DNA of 64,000 nt, taken from Lutraria lutraria (lineage: Eukaryota; Mollusca; Bivalvia; Venerida; Mactridae). Location: the NCBI GenBank assembly GCA_964023205.1, contig OZ026850.1:3184368-3248367 (forward strand), in the 5' to 3' direction. The translations under genes and the position numbers were made by a program. The notes beneath the pieces are model-generated. The model was not told the DNA's origin, searched no databases, and saw nothing but the letters and a program-made list of their open reading frames with translations. Positions 24,901 to 34,746 of the stretch are shown piece after piece (the first letter of the stretch is position 1; each line of letters opens with the position of its first letter).

Positions 24901-27138
24901 GACAAACCCTCGTGCAAAGCTTCTGAGAAATGTGTATTTCTGACAACTTGTAGACCCTACAAAATTAGTAATATAAGATTGTTGCCGACTCAGATAGATC
25001 AGCAAGTTCAGATTACTGGTATTGACACTTCGCATGATTATGTTGAATATTTGTTAAAGGATATGAATGAGACGAATCATGACTTCAAAGATCCAGACGA
25101 ATTCATAAATGATGTAAGCGAATGTAAGCTTACCGAGTTACTATGTATTCCGATGATTGCCTCACATCTGGTGGTGCTGTGGTGTGATAGAAAGCTGACT
25201 GAAATGTCTCAAGCACATATTTATACCCATATACTAGACATGCTTTTTGAAAGAGCTGAAAAAAGAAAGGTCAATATTCCAAAATCACCAGGAGAAGAAT
25301 TTCAACTACCAGATTCACTTGCAGAGTTTATGTATTTACAACAACATGCTCCTTTATTGCATAAATTATGTTTACTTTCATTTAAATCATTGTTTAACAA
25401 AGACAAAATGGCTGCAAATCTTGTATTTTCTAAACAGCAGTTGACGTCTGAACCATATAAATTGTCCAATGAAGAAAGTGATTTTCTGTGTCAAATTGGC
25501 ATTTTGTCCAAGAATAAAGTGATAGGGCGATATTTGAAACAAAAACAAAAAATATCATTTATACATAAAAGCTATATAGAATTTCTGGCTGCATTTTTTG
25601 TATCCGTCTATGACAAATGTAACTCTTTTGATGAAATTGTGAATGAATGGACCTGTGTTGATGATGTTGTACAATATAAAAACTTCTTTCTCTTTCTTAC
25701 TGGATTTTCTTCTCAAAAAATGACAACGTTACTTGAGAAAGTTTACCAATCACTATCAGATCATTTGCATTTATGTAGAAAAAATTCTATATTTCATTAT
25801 AATCATGATGATTACCTAACACAGATCAGATCACTACAAGACATGATTGTCACATGTTTCGGGGAGGTCAGGAAATACAATGAACAAGACTGTCGACTCC
25901 TAATTGAAGATTTCTTTTTTCAATATAATTTTAAGGATGGTATAGATGACTATGATGATGGTAATTATGTTGATGATACTGATAGTGAATCTGATAATAC
26001 TGATGAAAACCAAGACATTGATGATAATAGTGTTAACGATTCTACTAATACTGATGAAAACAATGATAATGATGATGATGATGGTATGAGTGTTTTGAAA
26101 CAACTTCTATTGTTAAATACTGCATGTGTAAAATCAATACATTCAGATAATGGAAAATATTACCCAGAGTTTGATCAATTCCATTGTCTGCAATGTTTAA
26201 TTATAAAAATAGTATGGTCTCCTGATATTACAAAGTTCACTGAGTGCATGTTACAGAATAAATCAACACTACACACTGTTTGTATTGGACATGATTATTT
26301 TAAAGATAAAGTATTGATACCAGAATTACCTGTGAGAAGTCTCCATCATCTGACATCTCTGTCACTGACTAATGTTGAAATACATCCTATCAGTATGCGT
26401 AATCTGATGTCATTTCTGTCTGACAAAGTTCTCATCGAAAATATAAAATTGTCTCAAATTTCTTGGTGTGATGACTGGTGTTTCCTATTGTATCATAACT
26501 GTACATTGCCTCTAGATCTTTCAAAACATACAAAACTCACTTCATTATGTCTTGAAAAAGTTAATATTCAATGTAATAATGTAAACAATTCTAGTTTACA
26601 GTCCATCAAATTGTCACTCTTACAAATGAAAATTATTGAACTTTGTTATATTGATGTATTTAATTGTATTATTGGTTCACAACTGGAACACCTGCATATC
26701 AGTGGTTACTCTGGTGATGGTTTCGAAGATGTTCACATGTTAGAAATCAATACACTGAAAACATTGATATCTACAGTGAAAACTCTTTCTTGCATCAAAA
26801 AACTAGAACTAGCTTTCATGAAGTTACCTGATGAATTTTTAATACAACTACATCCTCATGTAACACAAGTGGAGATAGAGCTGTGTGGTGTCATGATGAG
26901 TCATCAATGCTTTCATGGTTTTATTGAAAATTGTGTTAACATTAAAGCAGAGGTAAAAGTTTGCTTAATATACTGTACGATTACATCAGTTTTTGGAGAA
27001 ACTGACTATAAACAATTATTGTACGAGTCTTGGAAATACATGTTTGAATATCTTAAGTCAAAATCTACGAAAAACATCATCTATAAAGGTGGTCTTTGCA
27101 GTGCACTTTTAGAATATGAAACAAAAAGTTGTCAGTAA
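18807..27138 (+). CDS. NLR-type immune receptor, gene 2: 2A-like leader, Ig, HEPN(DZIP3), NACHT, LRR
   Basis: Complete seven-exon model: 18807-18984, 19558-19836, 20204-20568, 20800-20868, 22054-22306, 23040-23108, 24281-27138. Every junction has GT/AG, phases agree (1,1,0,0,1,1), and the sum is 4,071 nt (1,356 aa plus stop). Domains by residue: hydrophobic leader 1-50 with 2A-like GIEQNPGP at 51-58; I-set-like Ig about 60-152; DZIP3-type HEPN about 153-297 with R272-N-K-L-S-H277; helical linker 298-404; NACHT from about 480 with Walker A GDAGVGKTS at 494-502 and Walker B ILDGFDEW at 594-601; an HKSYIEFLAAFF helical segment; then irregular LRRs to the end. By family, NACHT-LRR proteins are cytosolic ATP-driven immune sensors and HEPN domains are often RNases. 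The architecture suggests an innate sensor with a possible RNA-cleaving output, which is inference. The first in-frame ATG is 18807 (A at -3, G at +4) and an acceptor at 18797-18798 suggests an upstream 5'UTR exon. An Asp/Asn-rich insertion lies near residues 951-1006. The gene model is likely; function is not shown. Confidence 0.85.
19558..19836 (+). CDS. NLR gene 2, exon 2: immunoglobulin-like domain
   Basis: This 279-nt phase 1-1 exon codes for one Ig-like fold of about 93 residues (acceptor AG 19556-19557, donor GTAAGT at 19837). It shows the I-set pattern: W in PWELNV, then FTVKVIKDGTELTG, and the C-terminal D-S-G-S-Y-R-I-D-V-S-N-D-I-G motif that marks strand F of titin-like Ig domains. 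The canonical strand-F cysteine position is Arg/Ile here (SYRID), as in some cysteine-poor intracellular I-set domains. Phase 1-1 is typical of shuffled Ig exons, so it could have been gained as a module. Ig domains at the N-terminus of an NLR are unusual. Confidence 0.8.
20204..20868 (+). CDS. NLR gene 2, exons 3-4: DZIP3-type HEPN domain
   Basis: Exon 3 is 20204-20568 (donor GTGAGT) and exon 4 is 20800-20868 (acceptor TTTTTCAG). Together they read YQYLLVEIGTKVLRKLFDS, then SSDFDITLLTCLLRNACGL, then DTSVEATITRLKDCRNK, then LSHSGTVLFPESDLNDKW and TELSD. This is the pattern of the HEPN domain named after the E3 ligase DZIP3, common in mollusc and cnidarian innate-immunity proteins. The likely catalytic motif R-N-x3-H of HEPN RNases is present as RNKLSH. 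It is split by the 231-nt intron: RNK ends exon 3 and LSH begins exon 4. HEPN domains can be active RNases or inactive RNA-binding folds; retention of R, N and H favours the former but is not proof. Confidence 0.82.
21602..21843 (+). pseudogene. Dead linker-exon copy A of NLR gene 2
   Basis: This stretch matches the linker exons at 587-839 and 22054-22306 (HMDIDEEMQKHFNESIKRWY). The acceptor is lost: the sequence reads TTTTTTCAA where the active copies have CAG or TAG. The frame ends in TAA at 21841-21843, and the usual GTACAT donor is absent. Its 5' half and upstream intron look most like gene 1, while its 3' half has diverged. It is probably skipped. Confidence 0.65.
21920..22030 (+). pseudogene. 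Truncated linker-exon copy B of NLR gene 2
   Basis: It has a TTAG acceptor and reads ILSELNEHCGKDGFTNLP then HMDTD. After GATACTGATG it loses a block and frame and runs into intron-like sequence followed by copy C. No in-phase donor is visible. It is very like copy C in its first about 110 bases, so it is a later partial duplicate of C. Confidence 0.6.
22054..22306 (+). CDS. NLR gene 2, exon 5: charged helical linker
   Basis: The exon starts after a T-run acceptor (TTTTTTTTTAG) and ends at donor GTACAT, phase 0 in and 1 out, 84 codons plus one base. It starts ILSELNKHCGKDGFTDLP and ends in a charged helical, coiled-coil-like stretch (KAEVMKLRDEFGEFNEKVTEI). It continues the HEPN helical region and links to NACHT. 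It is the third and only intact copy of this exon in the gene; two damaged copies precede it. Its second half is nearly identical to the gene 1 exon at 587-839. Confidence 0.8.
23040..23108 (+). CDS. NLR gene 2, exon 6: short linker exon
   Basis: A 69-nt phase 1-1 mini-exon between CAATTTCAG and donor GTATAT, reading DGEQTIYKRVKGNERKPN then IDDAS. It is basic and hydrophilic with no recognised domain. It is identical at the paralogous position 1573-1641 in gene 1. Its frame only works when joined to the flanking phase-1 exons, which supports the whole model. Confidence 0.72.
24281..27138 (+). CDS. NLR gene 2, last exon: NACHT ATPase plus LRR region
   Basis: A 2,858-nt terminal exon after TCATTTTCAG. 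It codes for DIRENLIRIYQEDCSTLSV, then the NACHT domain: Walker A GDAGVGKTS (24547-24573), Walker B ILDGFDEW (24847-24870), a sensor-like TTCRPYK, then the helical segment FIHKSYIEFLAAFF. After that come irregular LRR-like units, such as LHHLTSLSLTNVEI, HTKLTSLCLEKVNI and LEHLHISG. The reading frame is open a little upstream of 24281, but that stretch is intron: it has no ATG, and the acceptor restores phase with exon 6. An acidic Asp/Asn tract (about 25918-26085) lies between the NACHT-associated helices and the LRRs. The first about 1.2 kb is nearly identical to gene 1; the remainder is diverged. Confidence 0.85.
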
Positions 27139-27194
27139 ATGTTTGACTTTGTAAACATTTCGTGTAAAAGTATGATTACGATATACAATTATGT

Positions 27195-27307
27195 CATGGG
27201 CATTTGTGGAACAGTCAAACTGTGGTCCCGCGGTGGAAGGGTGCAACAGTTTAAAATGTCACCCCGACACCGAGGGTCACAGTTTGACTGTTCAACAAAT
27301 CCCCATG
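27195..27307 (+). mobile_element. 113-bp palindromic insertion in the gene 2 3' region
   Basis: The two ends are imperfect inverted copies of about 34 bp: the left starts CATGGGCATTTGTGGAAC and continues AGTCAAACTGTGG, and the right is its reverse complement ending CAAATCCCCATG. It is absent at the paralogous site after gene 1, so it is a lineage-specific foldback element. It would form a strong hairpin in the 3'UTR of gene 2. No clear target duplication was seen. Confidence 0.6.
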
Positions 27308-27873
27308 AAATAACTGTTTTATTACCTAATGCATTATATAAATATTTTTATATTATTGTTTATTCCATATTTCCAGAAAAAAACATTCAGTAAAGACTTT
27401 TCAGATGAATGTAACCAGAATGCAGTTTGAAATATGACTTGTGATTGTTTAACACAATGTTTCGATTTGTTCATGTTCTTTTTACATCAGTATTTTACTA
27501 CATGTATTGTGTTTACTCTTTACATTATATCTCTGTGTTTTTGTGTACGGAATATACATTTATACATAGCACTATTTTTGTTTTATTTTTTTATATATTT
27601 ATGATAAGATAGATCAGAAATCTACTTCAAGATATTGCTAGATAGCTAAATGTACGTGTTCGGTGAGCAGCAATAAGACATCCAGAGATGTAAATTGTAT
27701 ATAAATTATTTAATAAAATACAGATTATAAAAATACATGTTCGTCCGTCCAAAGGTTTTGATATCTGCATGATGATACCTCTTCACACAGACCAGCTAAT
27801 AAAACATATTATACTCATAGAACATTGATTGTTAGGTAAAAAAAGTGAACTCAGCTGTATTTATCAATAAATA

Positions 27874-27928
27874 TAAACTGGTTCCCGTTGACTTGTGTGC
27901 ACTGCAACATGGAACGGGAACCAGTTTA
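27874..27928. mobile_element. 55-bp palindromic MITE with 9-bp target duplication
   Basis: Perfect 16-bp inverted termini (TAAACTGGTTCCCGTT and its complement). It is flanked by CAATAAATA (27865-27873) and CAATAAAAA (27929-27937), a 9-bp duplication with one mismatch. The paralogous block has an empty site near 6337-6345 (CAATTGCTA). Nine-base duplications are typical of Mutator-like transposases. At this length it must rely on another element's transposase. Confidence 0.75.
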
Positions 27929-28269
27929 CAATAAAAACAGAATTGATTATTTCCCTTGGATAACTTAGCCTTAACACAAATGCGATATAAAGCATTAAGA
28001 TATGTTCATACCAAGTTACTTTTCTCACTACATATTGAACAATAATGTTGGCAAAACTACCTGTAAACAATTGCTTTCTTTCAAGAGACAGAATAAATAA
28101 ATCACATTATACATAGAGTATCACTTTAGGTAGCATGCGACCTTTCCTCGATGCGACGTTAAACCCTGGAACTTTTTAAGCACTTCAAATGCTACGAAAC
28201 GTTTGATATTCCCTCATCAATTGGGCAAGCTTTCACACGAGATCTATGGTAGTGTTGTGCTAAGGTGAT

Positions 28270-28470
28270 AATTTTCAGTGCGTTTAACAACGGTTTTTAA
28301 CGATATTTCCATTGTATACAGCAGTTGGTTCACTTTAAAAACAGTTTCCCTGATTTCTCCAGATATGGAGGAAAATTGATATATTTGTCAAATTTTTATA
28401 AAAGGGTATGACCAGCCGCAAATGGGTATTCGAACCCGGATCCCTGGGTTACTAGGCCAGCGTACTTACC
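28270..28470 (-). mobile_element. SINE, minus strand
   Basis: On the minus strand it has a tRNA-like B box (GGGTTCGAATACCC, with GGCCTAGTAACCCAGGGATC before it), then TCCATATCTGGAG, and a tail matching CGTTAAA...CGTTGTTAAACGC. It lies between NLR gene 2 and the GPCR. Confidence 0.55.
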
Positions 28471-28836
28471 ATGGATGTCTCTTATAGAAATACTGGTTGT
28501 AAGAAATCGTGAACTGTCGATGATTGCAGTGGGGAATAAAAATGAAATAAGAATATTGGTTTAAAAAACTTGTTTTGAATATACATGCAGGAATTATACT
28601 CAAGTGAAACATCATATATACAGTTAAAAAGTACAAGTGAAAATGAAAATACTTTGTACATTGTACAACATATAATCAAGGCACTAGACGTATATTGCAA
28701 CTTTTTAGTGTCAATTCGAACAAATGTAATTGGATTGTAGGATTAATTATACTATGTCAATCTGTCAGAAAGAACATTGTATTACAACTGCATCGTAATC
28801 ATTTGCGAGAAAAATTACAGATAAGAAACAATATCT

Positions 28837-28842
28837 TTTATT
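28837..28842 (-). terminator. Probable polyadenylation signal of the GPCR gene
   Basis: TTTATT on the plus strand (AATAAA on the minus strand) about 180 bases past the GPCR stop codon. No other AATAAA is closer. Confidence 0.4.
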
Positions 28843-29020
28843 TCAGAACATGTAGAAAGTAATAATTGGACCGAATGTTCACCTGTCCGAATAATTGTCC
28901 ACTTTTCTGCAATATAGCGCTATGTCCAATTGTTGAACTGTCCGTATGAGTATCTACCTTTCGAAACACAAACAGATTAACATTAACTTTGTCCAGATGT
29001 TGACCTGTCCGAATTAAAGT

Positions 29021-30682
29021 CTAATTTTCGTAGCACCCACAGCATGTTAGAAAAACATTTTTGCAAGACGCTCTGAATCTTGAATCACACACGCTGTATA
29101 TGATGGGGTTAATAGCACAATTTAAAAAATACGACCTCAGGAAAAACTTATAAACAGCAAGATTATTGTCAGACAAATTTTGTACAAAGTTTCCCATAAC
29201 TTGTCGAAAAATCATCAAAAATAGATGGGGTAGAAAGCTAAGTATGAATGCGATGGTTATAACAAACATGAGAAATGCTGTTTTTCTTGCACGTGCTTGT
29301 TTCAGAAATTGAGTTCTTTTAGCAGTTCCATTACTTGAATCAGTCTGTATACTGACGACCGAGGCCAGTCGCACGAAGGCTTGAGAAATTCTGCTGCTTA
29401 TGGAAGACAGACGCTGTCGGAATTTGTTTTCATTATGGTTTGGTATACTTTCAAAGCTTGTAACGGGCGACGTCTCGTCGAACTCGACGACTTCTTTCTG
29501 ACCATCTTCTTTTTCTTCACAAATACTAACCACTATACTAACCCTATTAAGCTCATGCTCTTCATTGCTTTCGTTTTCCTCTTCTTCCATTTCATTTCCA
29601 TATTTATCATGTTCATCAATTTCTTCTATTGCATTTTTATCATTTTCGCGATCTATGTCTTCCTTTACTTTGATACCACTATCTTCCGAATCTGAATTTT
29701 GTTTTTCAAGTTCAACGTCTCCCCTTACGTCGGCGTCAATTCGTTTGATGTCTTTTAATGAATCTCTGGCTTTGCTTTCCTGGCTTTGGGTGAAACTCAG
29801 TTCGAAGTCCTTTTTATCGGTCCATGAGTCCTCCGAGTAGGCATTGTTCTTATGCGACAGCCTTTTCTTTTTCAGCTCTTTATTCTTTGTATTTACAATA
29901 TCGTATTTCGCTGTCAAATCAGGAATAACTTCTCCACTTATTCTTGAGTCAAATGCTACGGCGACTGAAGATGGAGAATTTTTATCAAACCTTTGACTCA
30001 TCTTATGCATTTTTCTTGCATGTTTCTTCACTTCGTGTCCGATAAAACAGTACAGAACAGACATGCAAATAATTTGTGTGATGAACAAAATTCCAAACAA
30101 TAATGAATTTATCATTGGATATGGTTGTCCTTGCATTCCATCCGCTGTCGAACATTCTGTTCCTGTTAGATTGAATTCTGGGATTTCAAACGTGTGTTTA
30201 CCATAAATGAAAAATGCCGGAAGAGACAACATTGCTGACAGAGCAATGGATAACAAACAAAGGTATTTGGCAACTGTGTTCTTAATCTGTTTTGCGAATG
30301 GTTTGCACACCTTCCTAAATCTGTCTATGGCGATAAAGAGCAGTATGAACGCTGAGGAACATGTACCAAATGTGTTGAAACATCGAGAACACTTGCACAG
30401 CCACAAATGACTGAAGGTGTATTGTTCAAGAACCGTTGCCACTTCAAATGGTATGGAAATACAACATGAAAACAGATCGATTGCACTAAGGCACAGAATG
30501 AAACACTTGGAATTTGATTGCTTATATCGAGTCCTGTAAATATGAATCACAAGGCTGTTGCCAAATATTCCAATAACAGAAATTGTTAGTAAGTAAACAA
30601 TGGTCGGAACAAGACGCTGTACCTCGGCACCGTTTAATTCTTCTAGAGTCACAGCATCTTCAGTGACATTCATCGCCTCCAT
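29021..30682 (-). CDS. Class A (rhodopsin-like) GPCR, intronless, long third loop
   Basis: A 553-aa single-exon frame with seven hydrophobic segments. TM1 carries FGNSLVI (G41-N42). TM3 starts after Cys96 (WLCKC), pairing with Cys177 of loop 2 (GTECS). The DRY position is D120-R121-F122. TM6 is AFILSFLPHLF, lacking the usual Trp. TM7 has N525-P-I-I-Y529, followed by a cysteine cluster suited to palmitoylation (CGC). Loop 3 is about 250 residues and rich in Glu/Asp/Lys (EEIDEHDKYGNEMEEEEN). An N-glycosylation site (NVT) lies near the N-terminus. The start is the ATG at 30682; seven upstream codons are open but begin at GTG. General features fit the peptide or amine receptor groups expanded in molluscs; the ligand cannot be named. 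A CACGTGAC box lies about 90 bases upstream. Confidence 0.9.
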   Translation of the reverse strand: MEAMNVTEDAVTLEELNGAEVQRLVPTIVYLLTISVIGIFGNSLVIHIYRTRYKQSNSKCFILCLSAIDLFSCCISIPFEVATVLEQYTFSHLWLCKCSRCFNTFGTCSSAFILLFIAIDRFRKVCKPFAKQIKNTVAKYLCLLSIALSAMLSLPAFFIYGKHTFEIPEFNLTGTECSTADGMQGQPYPMINSLLFGILFITQIICMSVLYCFIGHEVKKHARKMHKMSQRFDKNSPSSVAVAFDSRISGEVIPDLTAKYDIVNTKNKELKKKRLSHKNNAYSEDSWTDKKDFELSFTQSQESKARDSLKDIKRIDADVRGDVELEKQNSDSEDSGIKVKEDIDRENDKNAIEEIDEHDKYGNEMEEEENESNEEHELNRVSIVVSICEEKEDGQKEVVEFDETSPVTSFESIPNHNENKFRQRLSSISSRISQAFVRLASVVSIQTDSSNGTAKRTQFLKQARARKTAFLMFVITIAFILSFLPHLFLMIFRQVMGNFVQNLSDNNLAVYKFFLRSYFLNCAINPIIYSVCDSRFRASCKNVFLTCCGCYEN

Positions 30683-30703
30683 TATTATTCCGTTTTCACG
30701 CAC

Positions 30704-31875
30704 ATTAGATGAAATCGAATGAATCTTAAGTGAACAATATTCTTCCGGTTACCAAACAGACTAAAGATATCACGTGACAGTGAAATTCACAATGTTGCTA
30801 TTTTTAGATTTTTTTGAACGAGTTGGGACTTGACTCTGCGTACAATACCGAACATACAACCATTCAATTTATTTCACAGGCAGTCTTAGTTGCTAACGCA
30901 GTTTAAGAAGCCAAGACGTCAACTTGGAACACTTTACATAATGATGATTGTCGTATTTAACATCTTCTGTCAAAACGAGGAATTTTGCGGTTAATGTCGT
31001 CACCAATAAGTCACATTGGACTTGAGCTTTCTCCTCCTGAAAGTACACAAATGAGACATTATATTAAAATAAAAGCAAGAAATATCTCTTATATGTTAAA
31101 ATCCCTTGACATCGTCAATACGATTTAATCACAAACATTTTCTTTTCAAGCTAGGCCAGGCAGTTCCTTTGCCTGCTCGTGCTTTATCGACAATAATTTT
31201 CACTAATTAATTGATGTTTGAAATTAATGCTCCCAATAGGTGAGTGAAATCCAAGCAAGAAAGCCATAATTGCAATAACATGTGTACATGTATAAGGAAA
31301 GAATTTTGACAAGAATTCAATGCATGTACAATACTTATACAAATACCATATAGAACGAACGCAAGAATACGCTATAGTGTCAATATGTGCAAAACAGACA
31401 AAAGGAATGAAATATCAACAGATAGCGACAATGTGTTATCGTTTGCCAAGATACACACAATGAAGTGTGATACGAAATCACTTTTCGCAAGCAATCTTTC
31501 AGAAGTTTGCTTCTAAAGGTCACAGACTGGAGATGGAATCATTTTATACTCGACCTCTCCAAATGTTTGACATCAATTTGACTCGTGCAGACAACAGAAA
31601 TTGTCATAAGCTTTAAACAAGACGACAATGACAAAATTACATAATACCATCATTAAGTATTCGCCTGCTTTATAGCCACGTCCATATTTTAAAGTCATGA
31701 TTATCATAGGGTACGTACAGGGTCAGAACATGAAACTGCCATGACATTTGACAAAATTACATAATAACATCATTAAGCAATCGTCTGCTTTATAAACTGA
31801 AACTGTTTTATTTGCTTAAACGCCTAACTTTACTCAAATTATACTCACTGGCGTTGTACATTTAATCGAATTCAG
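30704..31875. other. Upstream flank of the GPCR
   Basis: Contains a CACGTGAC E-box near 30771 and AT-rich sequence. A 5'UTR exon of the GPCR could lie here. No coding frame with recognised content. Confidence 0.35.
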
Positions 31876-32010
31876 TACAGTCAAACCTGCAAACTAAGGC
31901 CACACTAAGATGCTTTTATTCGGAATTGACCGATAATACATGTTTGACTGTAAAGGCCACCTGTCAATCAAAGCCGTATAATGTCGTACCTTTGTTCACA
32001 GGTTTGACAT
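31876..32010 (+). mobile_element. TACAGTCAAACCTG MITE
   Basis: Inverted ends TACAGTCAAACCTGCAAACT and TTGTTCACAGGTTTGAC, with a third internal copy (TGTTTGACTGTAAAGGCC). Two elements may have fused. Confidence 0.55.
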
Positions 32011-32769
32011 TACAGTCAGCAAACATTTTAGGCGGCGAACAAAGGTCACTATATTGTATACATGTATTGGTGTAGCGAACAAAAAGAAATTCTCTGGTCA
32101 AAGATCAGTTTCGCATTATTAAACGTCACATTATAATTTTCTCAGTGACGTGCGCTTGATTAAAAAGTTCAATGGTTCGTGATGTCTTAAAAATTGAATT
32201 TTCTTTATGCTGAAAAAAAGACATTTGTTTCCGATTGAATCATTATTTTGCATAATAGTTTAAAGTGCTCCGAACAGTACAGTAATTGTATTTAAGTTCA
32301 TGCCATAACAAAGAGTTCATTTTATTTAATAAGCGTATTGCAATCTGTATTATTTGTATGCATAATTAAGTTTAAAATTCAGATAAAAGGTTCTTTAAGT
32401 ACTGTTCCTTTGACATTCAACTTACATTTATTTAAATATCTTCTAAAGTTTAACTTTTATATACATGTACATGACGTACGAATGGTATTCACAAAAATAG
32501 TACGAATAATATCAGTATTGTTTTATTGATGGCGTTAATCGAGGTTTTCATAATCTAATGTATTTTGACTAACATAATGTTTAATAATTTATAATTAAAT
32601 ACTCGACGTTTAATATTGTATTCGAATAACGATGCATTTACTTATGATCAAAACTGAGTTACGGCCACCTGTGACGAGCGGTGAACCTGTCAACAGCGGC
32701 CACGTTTTTGGCACATACTTGTTTGTTAGTGTATCCCTTGAATTGGCCATCTGTATAGTACATAAGTCA

Positions 32770-32960
32770 CTAGGTCATACACAAAAATATGTCGATTTTA
32801 CTCCATATGTGGAGACTTCGCCAGCTCCTAGTGGAATAATAAGTTAGTACTGGTTTGAATACAGTCCAGGACAACTGGTTAGGTGAACCGGCCGCCTTAT
32901 ATACACGGAACTGAAACGAAAACCAGTCTTTTAGACAACCATTGAGACCAAAAAGCGGTG
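32770..32960 (+). mobile_element. SINE body fragment
   Basis: Has the mollusc SINE body: CCATATGTGGAGACTTCGCC, TAGTACTGG, ACAGTCCAGGAC, GGTTAGGTGAACCGGCCGCC. The tRNA-like head and the usual GGCGTTAAA tail are decayed. Confidence 0.5.
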
Positions 32961-33324
32961 TCAATGCTAAGTATTCAGAAGGTTTATTTATGAAATTGAA
33001 ATATCGAGGACGTACAAACTGAAGTGTTCGCAACGCGAGGTTTTATTGTACCCGTGCGTGAAAACTGCACTCTAACATTACTTATACGCATTCATGTACG
33101 CTTTTAGTCGTGTTTAACCTATTACTCAGATAATTTGCCCCCACTTAACAACTAGTCATACTCTTGTGACTACACAAAGCACCATCTAGGTCGGGTTTGA
33201 ATGACATACAATGAACAATTAACTCAATTCAGGCAAAGATCGTATATTTTTGGACTAGTTTCAAATTCTATTTAAGTTTTGAATCTGTTTTGATTCAATT
33301 GTTTTAAACACTAAAACACTTGTA

Positions 33325-33624
33325 TACAGTAAAACCTCGGCTTTCACACGTTCTTTGGGATCTAAAATGGTTGTTATATTGATGCGGACTCATTATCAGG
33401 GTAAAGATATAAGAAATTTTAAAAACATGCAGCATTGCAATTGCGGCTGAACATAGTCAACAATGGTTACCCTTAGGATAGACATAATGTGACCGTTATA
33501 GACAGGTGATCTTTATTCGGTGGTCAATTTGTTCTAAATAATCACTGATAGGTTTTAATTCAATGGCCTTTATTCACAAAGTGGGCTTTATTTGGAGGTG
33601 ATCGCTAACACAAGTTTGACTGTA
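33325..33624 (+). mobile_element. TACAGTAAAACCTC MITE, 300 bp
   Basis: Starts TACAGTAAAACCTCGGC and ends CACAAGTTTGACTGTA. The interior has several GGCCTTTATTC and GTGATCGCTAAC phrases shared with the copies at 41162 and 54551. Confidence 0.5.
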
Positions 33625-33654
33625 TATTTTAATTATAACATAACCACATAAAAG

Positions 33655-33865
33655 AACACGAAAGAGAAAGAATGCCAGTAAATGTTAAATTGCCCCCCAC
33701 CTGTGAATTATGCGGGGTAGCTTGACAGTAGCTTGCGGACAGAAAGTGGTTACAAGGACTAAATGAAGTCCATGGAAGCTGGTTAGGATAACTTCCCGCC
33801 ACGATATAACTGAAATAATGTTGGAAAATGGCGTTAAATCCGATAAAATAGATCAATAAAGTTAC
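33655..33865 (+). mobile_element. SINE fragment
   Basis: Body and tail of a SINE: AGTCCATGGAAGCTGGTTAG, CGCCACGATATAACTGAAAT, AATGGCGTTAAATCCG. A second tail-only piece is at 35930-36010. Confidence 0.5.
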
Positions 33866-34361
33866 CATCCCCACGCAAAATGCATAAGTCTGCACCTGAA
33901 CGATGTCACGTGGTAATGAGAGTGAATCATGATATTTAATTCCATAGATCAAAATGACATAAAAGGAACACTTAACATATTATTTCATATCATTAAATTG
34001 TATAAAATTTGCGATTTCCGTCGATTAAATAACATTATAATGATATAATAACGGTTCTTTAAAAATATATATCCATCATCCTTAAAATTTCCGAAACTAT
34101 ATAATTTCCTGGTGTATTATTCCTGCAAAGTGCGTAAATTATTCACAATAGGGGTTGGTAATTTGCCCGGGATGCGATAACCTATACTTTCGACCGTAAT
34201 CATTTTAAACAATTGGCGAAGATAAGTATAAATGTCAATTTATGTCCGAAGTAGATATTATCCGAAATATAGTACATTTATACGGCGTTAAATTATAAAC
34301 AAGGCTCATGCGCTTTTTGCGAATTCAAACAAACAGTACGTGCTCTGATTCAGTAGTTTGC

Positions 34362-34575
34362 TTATGTGGACTTGTGGTCTAATGGTAACACTATGGACTA
34401 CCAACGGAAAGGCCGTGGGTTCGAGTTTTGTCTCCGTCTAAGATATTTCAGACAGGAACGCCTTTATCCACATCCCCTACTGCCGAGCCCAGTATATTTG
34501 TCCTGTGTTTAGAAATTCGCAAAAAAACTGATGAGGCGTTACACCGGGCATGACATAGAACCGTGTATATAAATT
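34362..34575 (+). mobile_element. tRNA-derived SINE, second family
   Basis: Head with an A-box-like TGGTCTAATGG and B-box-like GGGTTCGAGTTT, as in a tRNA promoter. The body CAGACAGGAACGCC...CTACTGCCGAGCCCAGTAT and GGCGTTACACCGGGCA is shared with 41598-41790. This is a SINE head, not a functional tRNA: the acceptor stem does not pair. Confidence 0.55.
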
Positions 34576-34746
34576 ACAACAATGGATTTTTTTATCTAAA
34601 CTGGGAAATAAAATACTTTAGTAGTTGCAACGATAAGGCGCAATGCCACACACTTGTATCGAGCCCTACAATACATAGATTATGTAGAGATGCCCTACGT
34701 CTGTGTGAAAAAAAACTCCAGACGCCCGTCTCAAAGACATACATTA

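Larger units (their letters stand above)
21058..28016 (+). repeat. Tandem segmental duplication, block 2
   Basis: Direct-orientation partner of block 1, offset by 21,466-21,467 bases in the near-identical core. It differs from block 1 by two extra linker-exon copies (21602-22030), an acidic in-frame insertion, a palindromic insertion in the 3' region (27195-27307) and a 55-bp element (27874-27928). Confidence 0.85.

Noticed and set aside
29381..29840. Plus-strand frames of 91-104 codons
   Set aside because: Antisense shadows of the GPCR acidic loop.
30683..30703. Seven extra N-terminal residues on the GPCR
   Set aside because: They begin at GTG; the first ATG is 30682.
34362..34440. Functional tRNA gene
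   Set aside because: A- and B-box-like motifs are present but stems do not pair and the sequence continues into a SINE body shared with 41598-41790.
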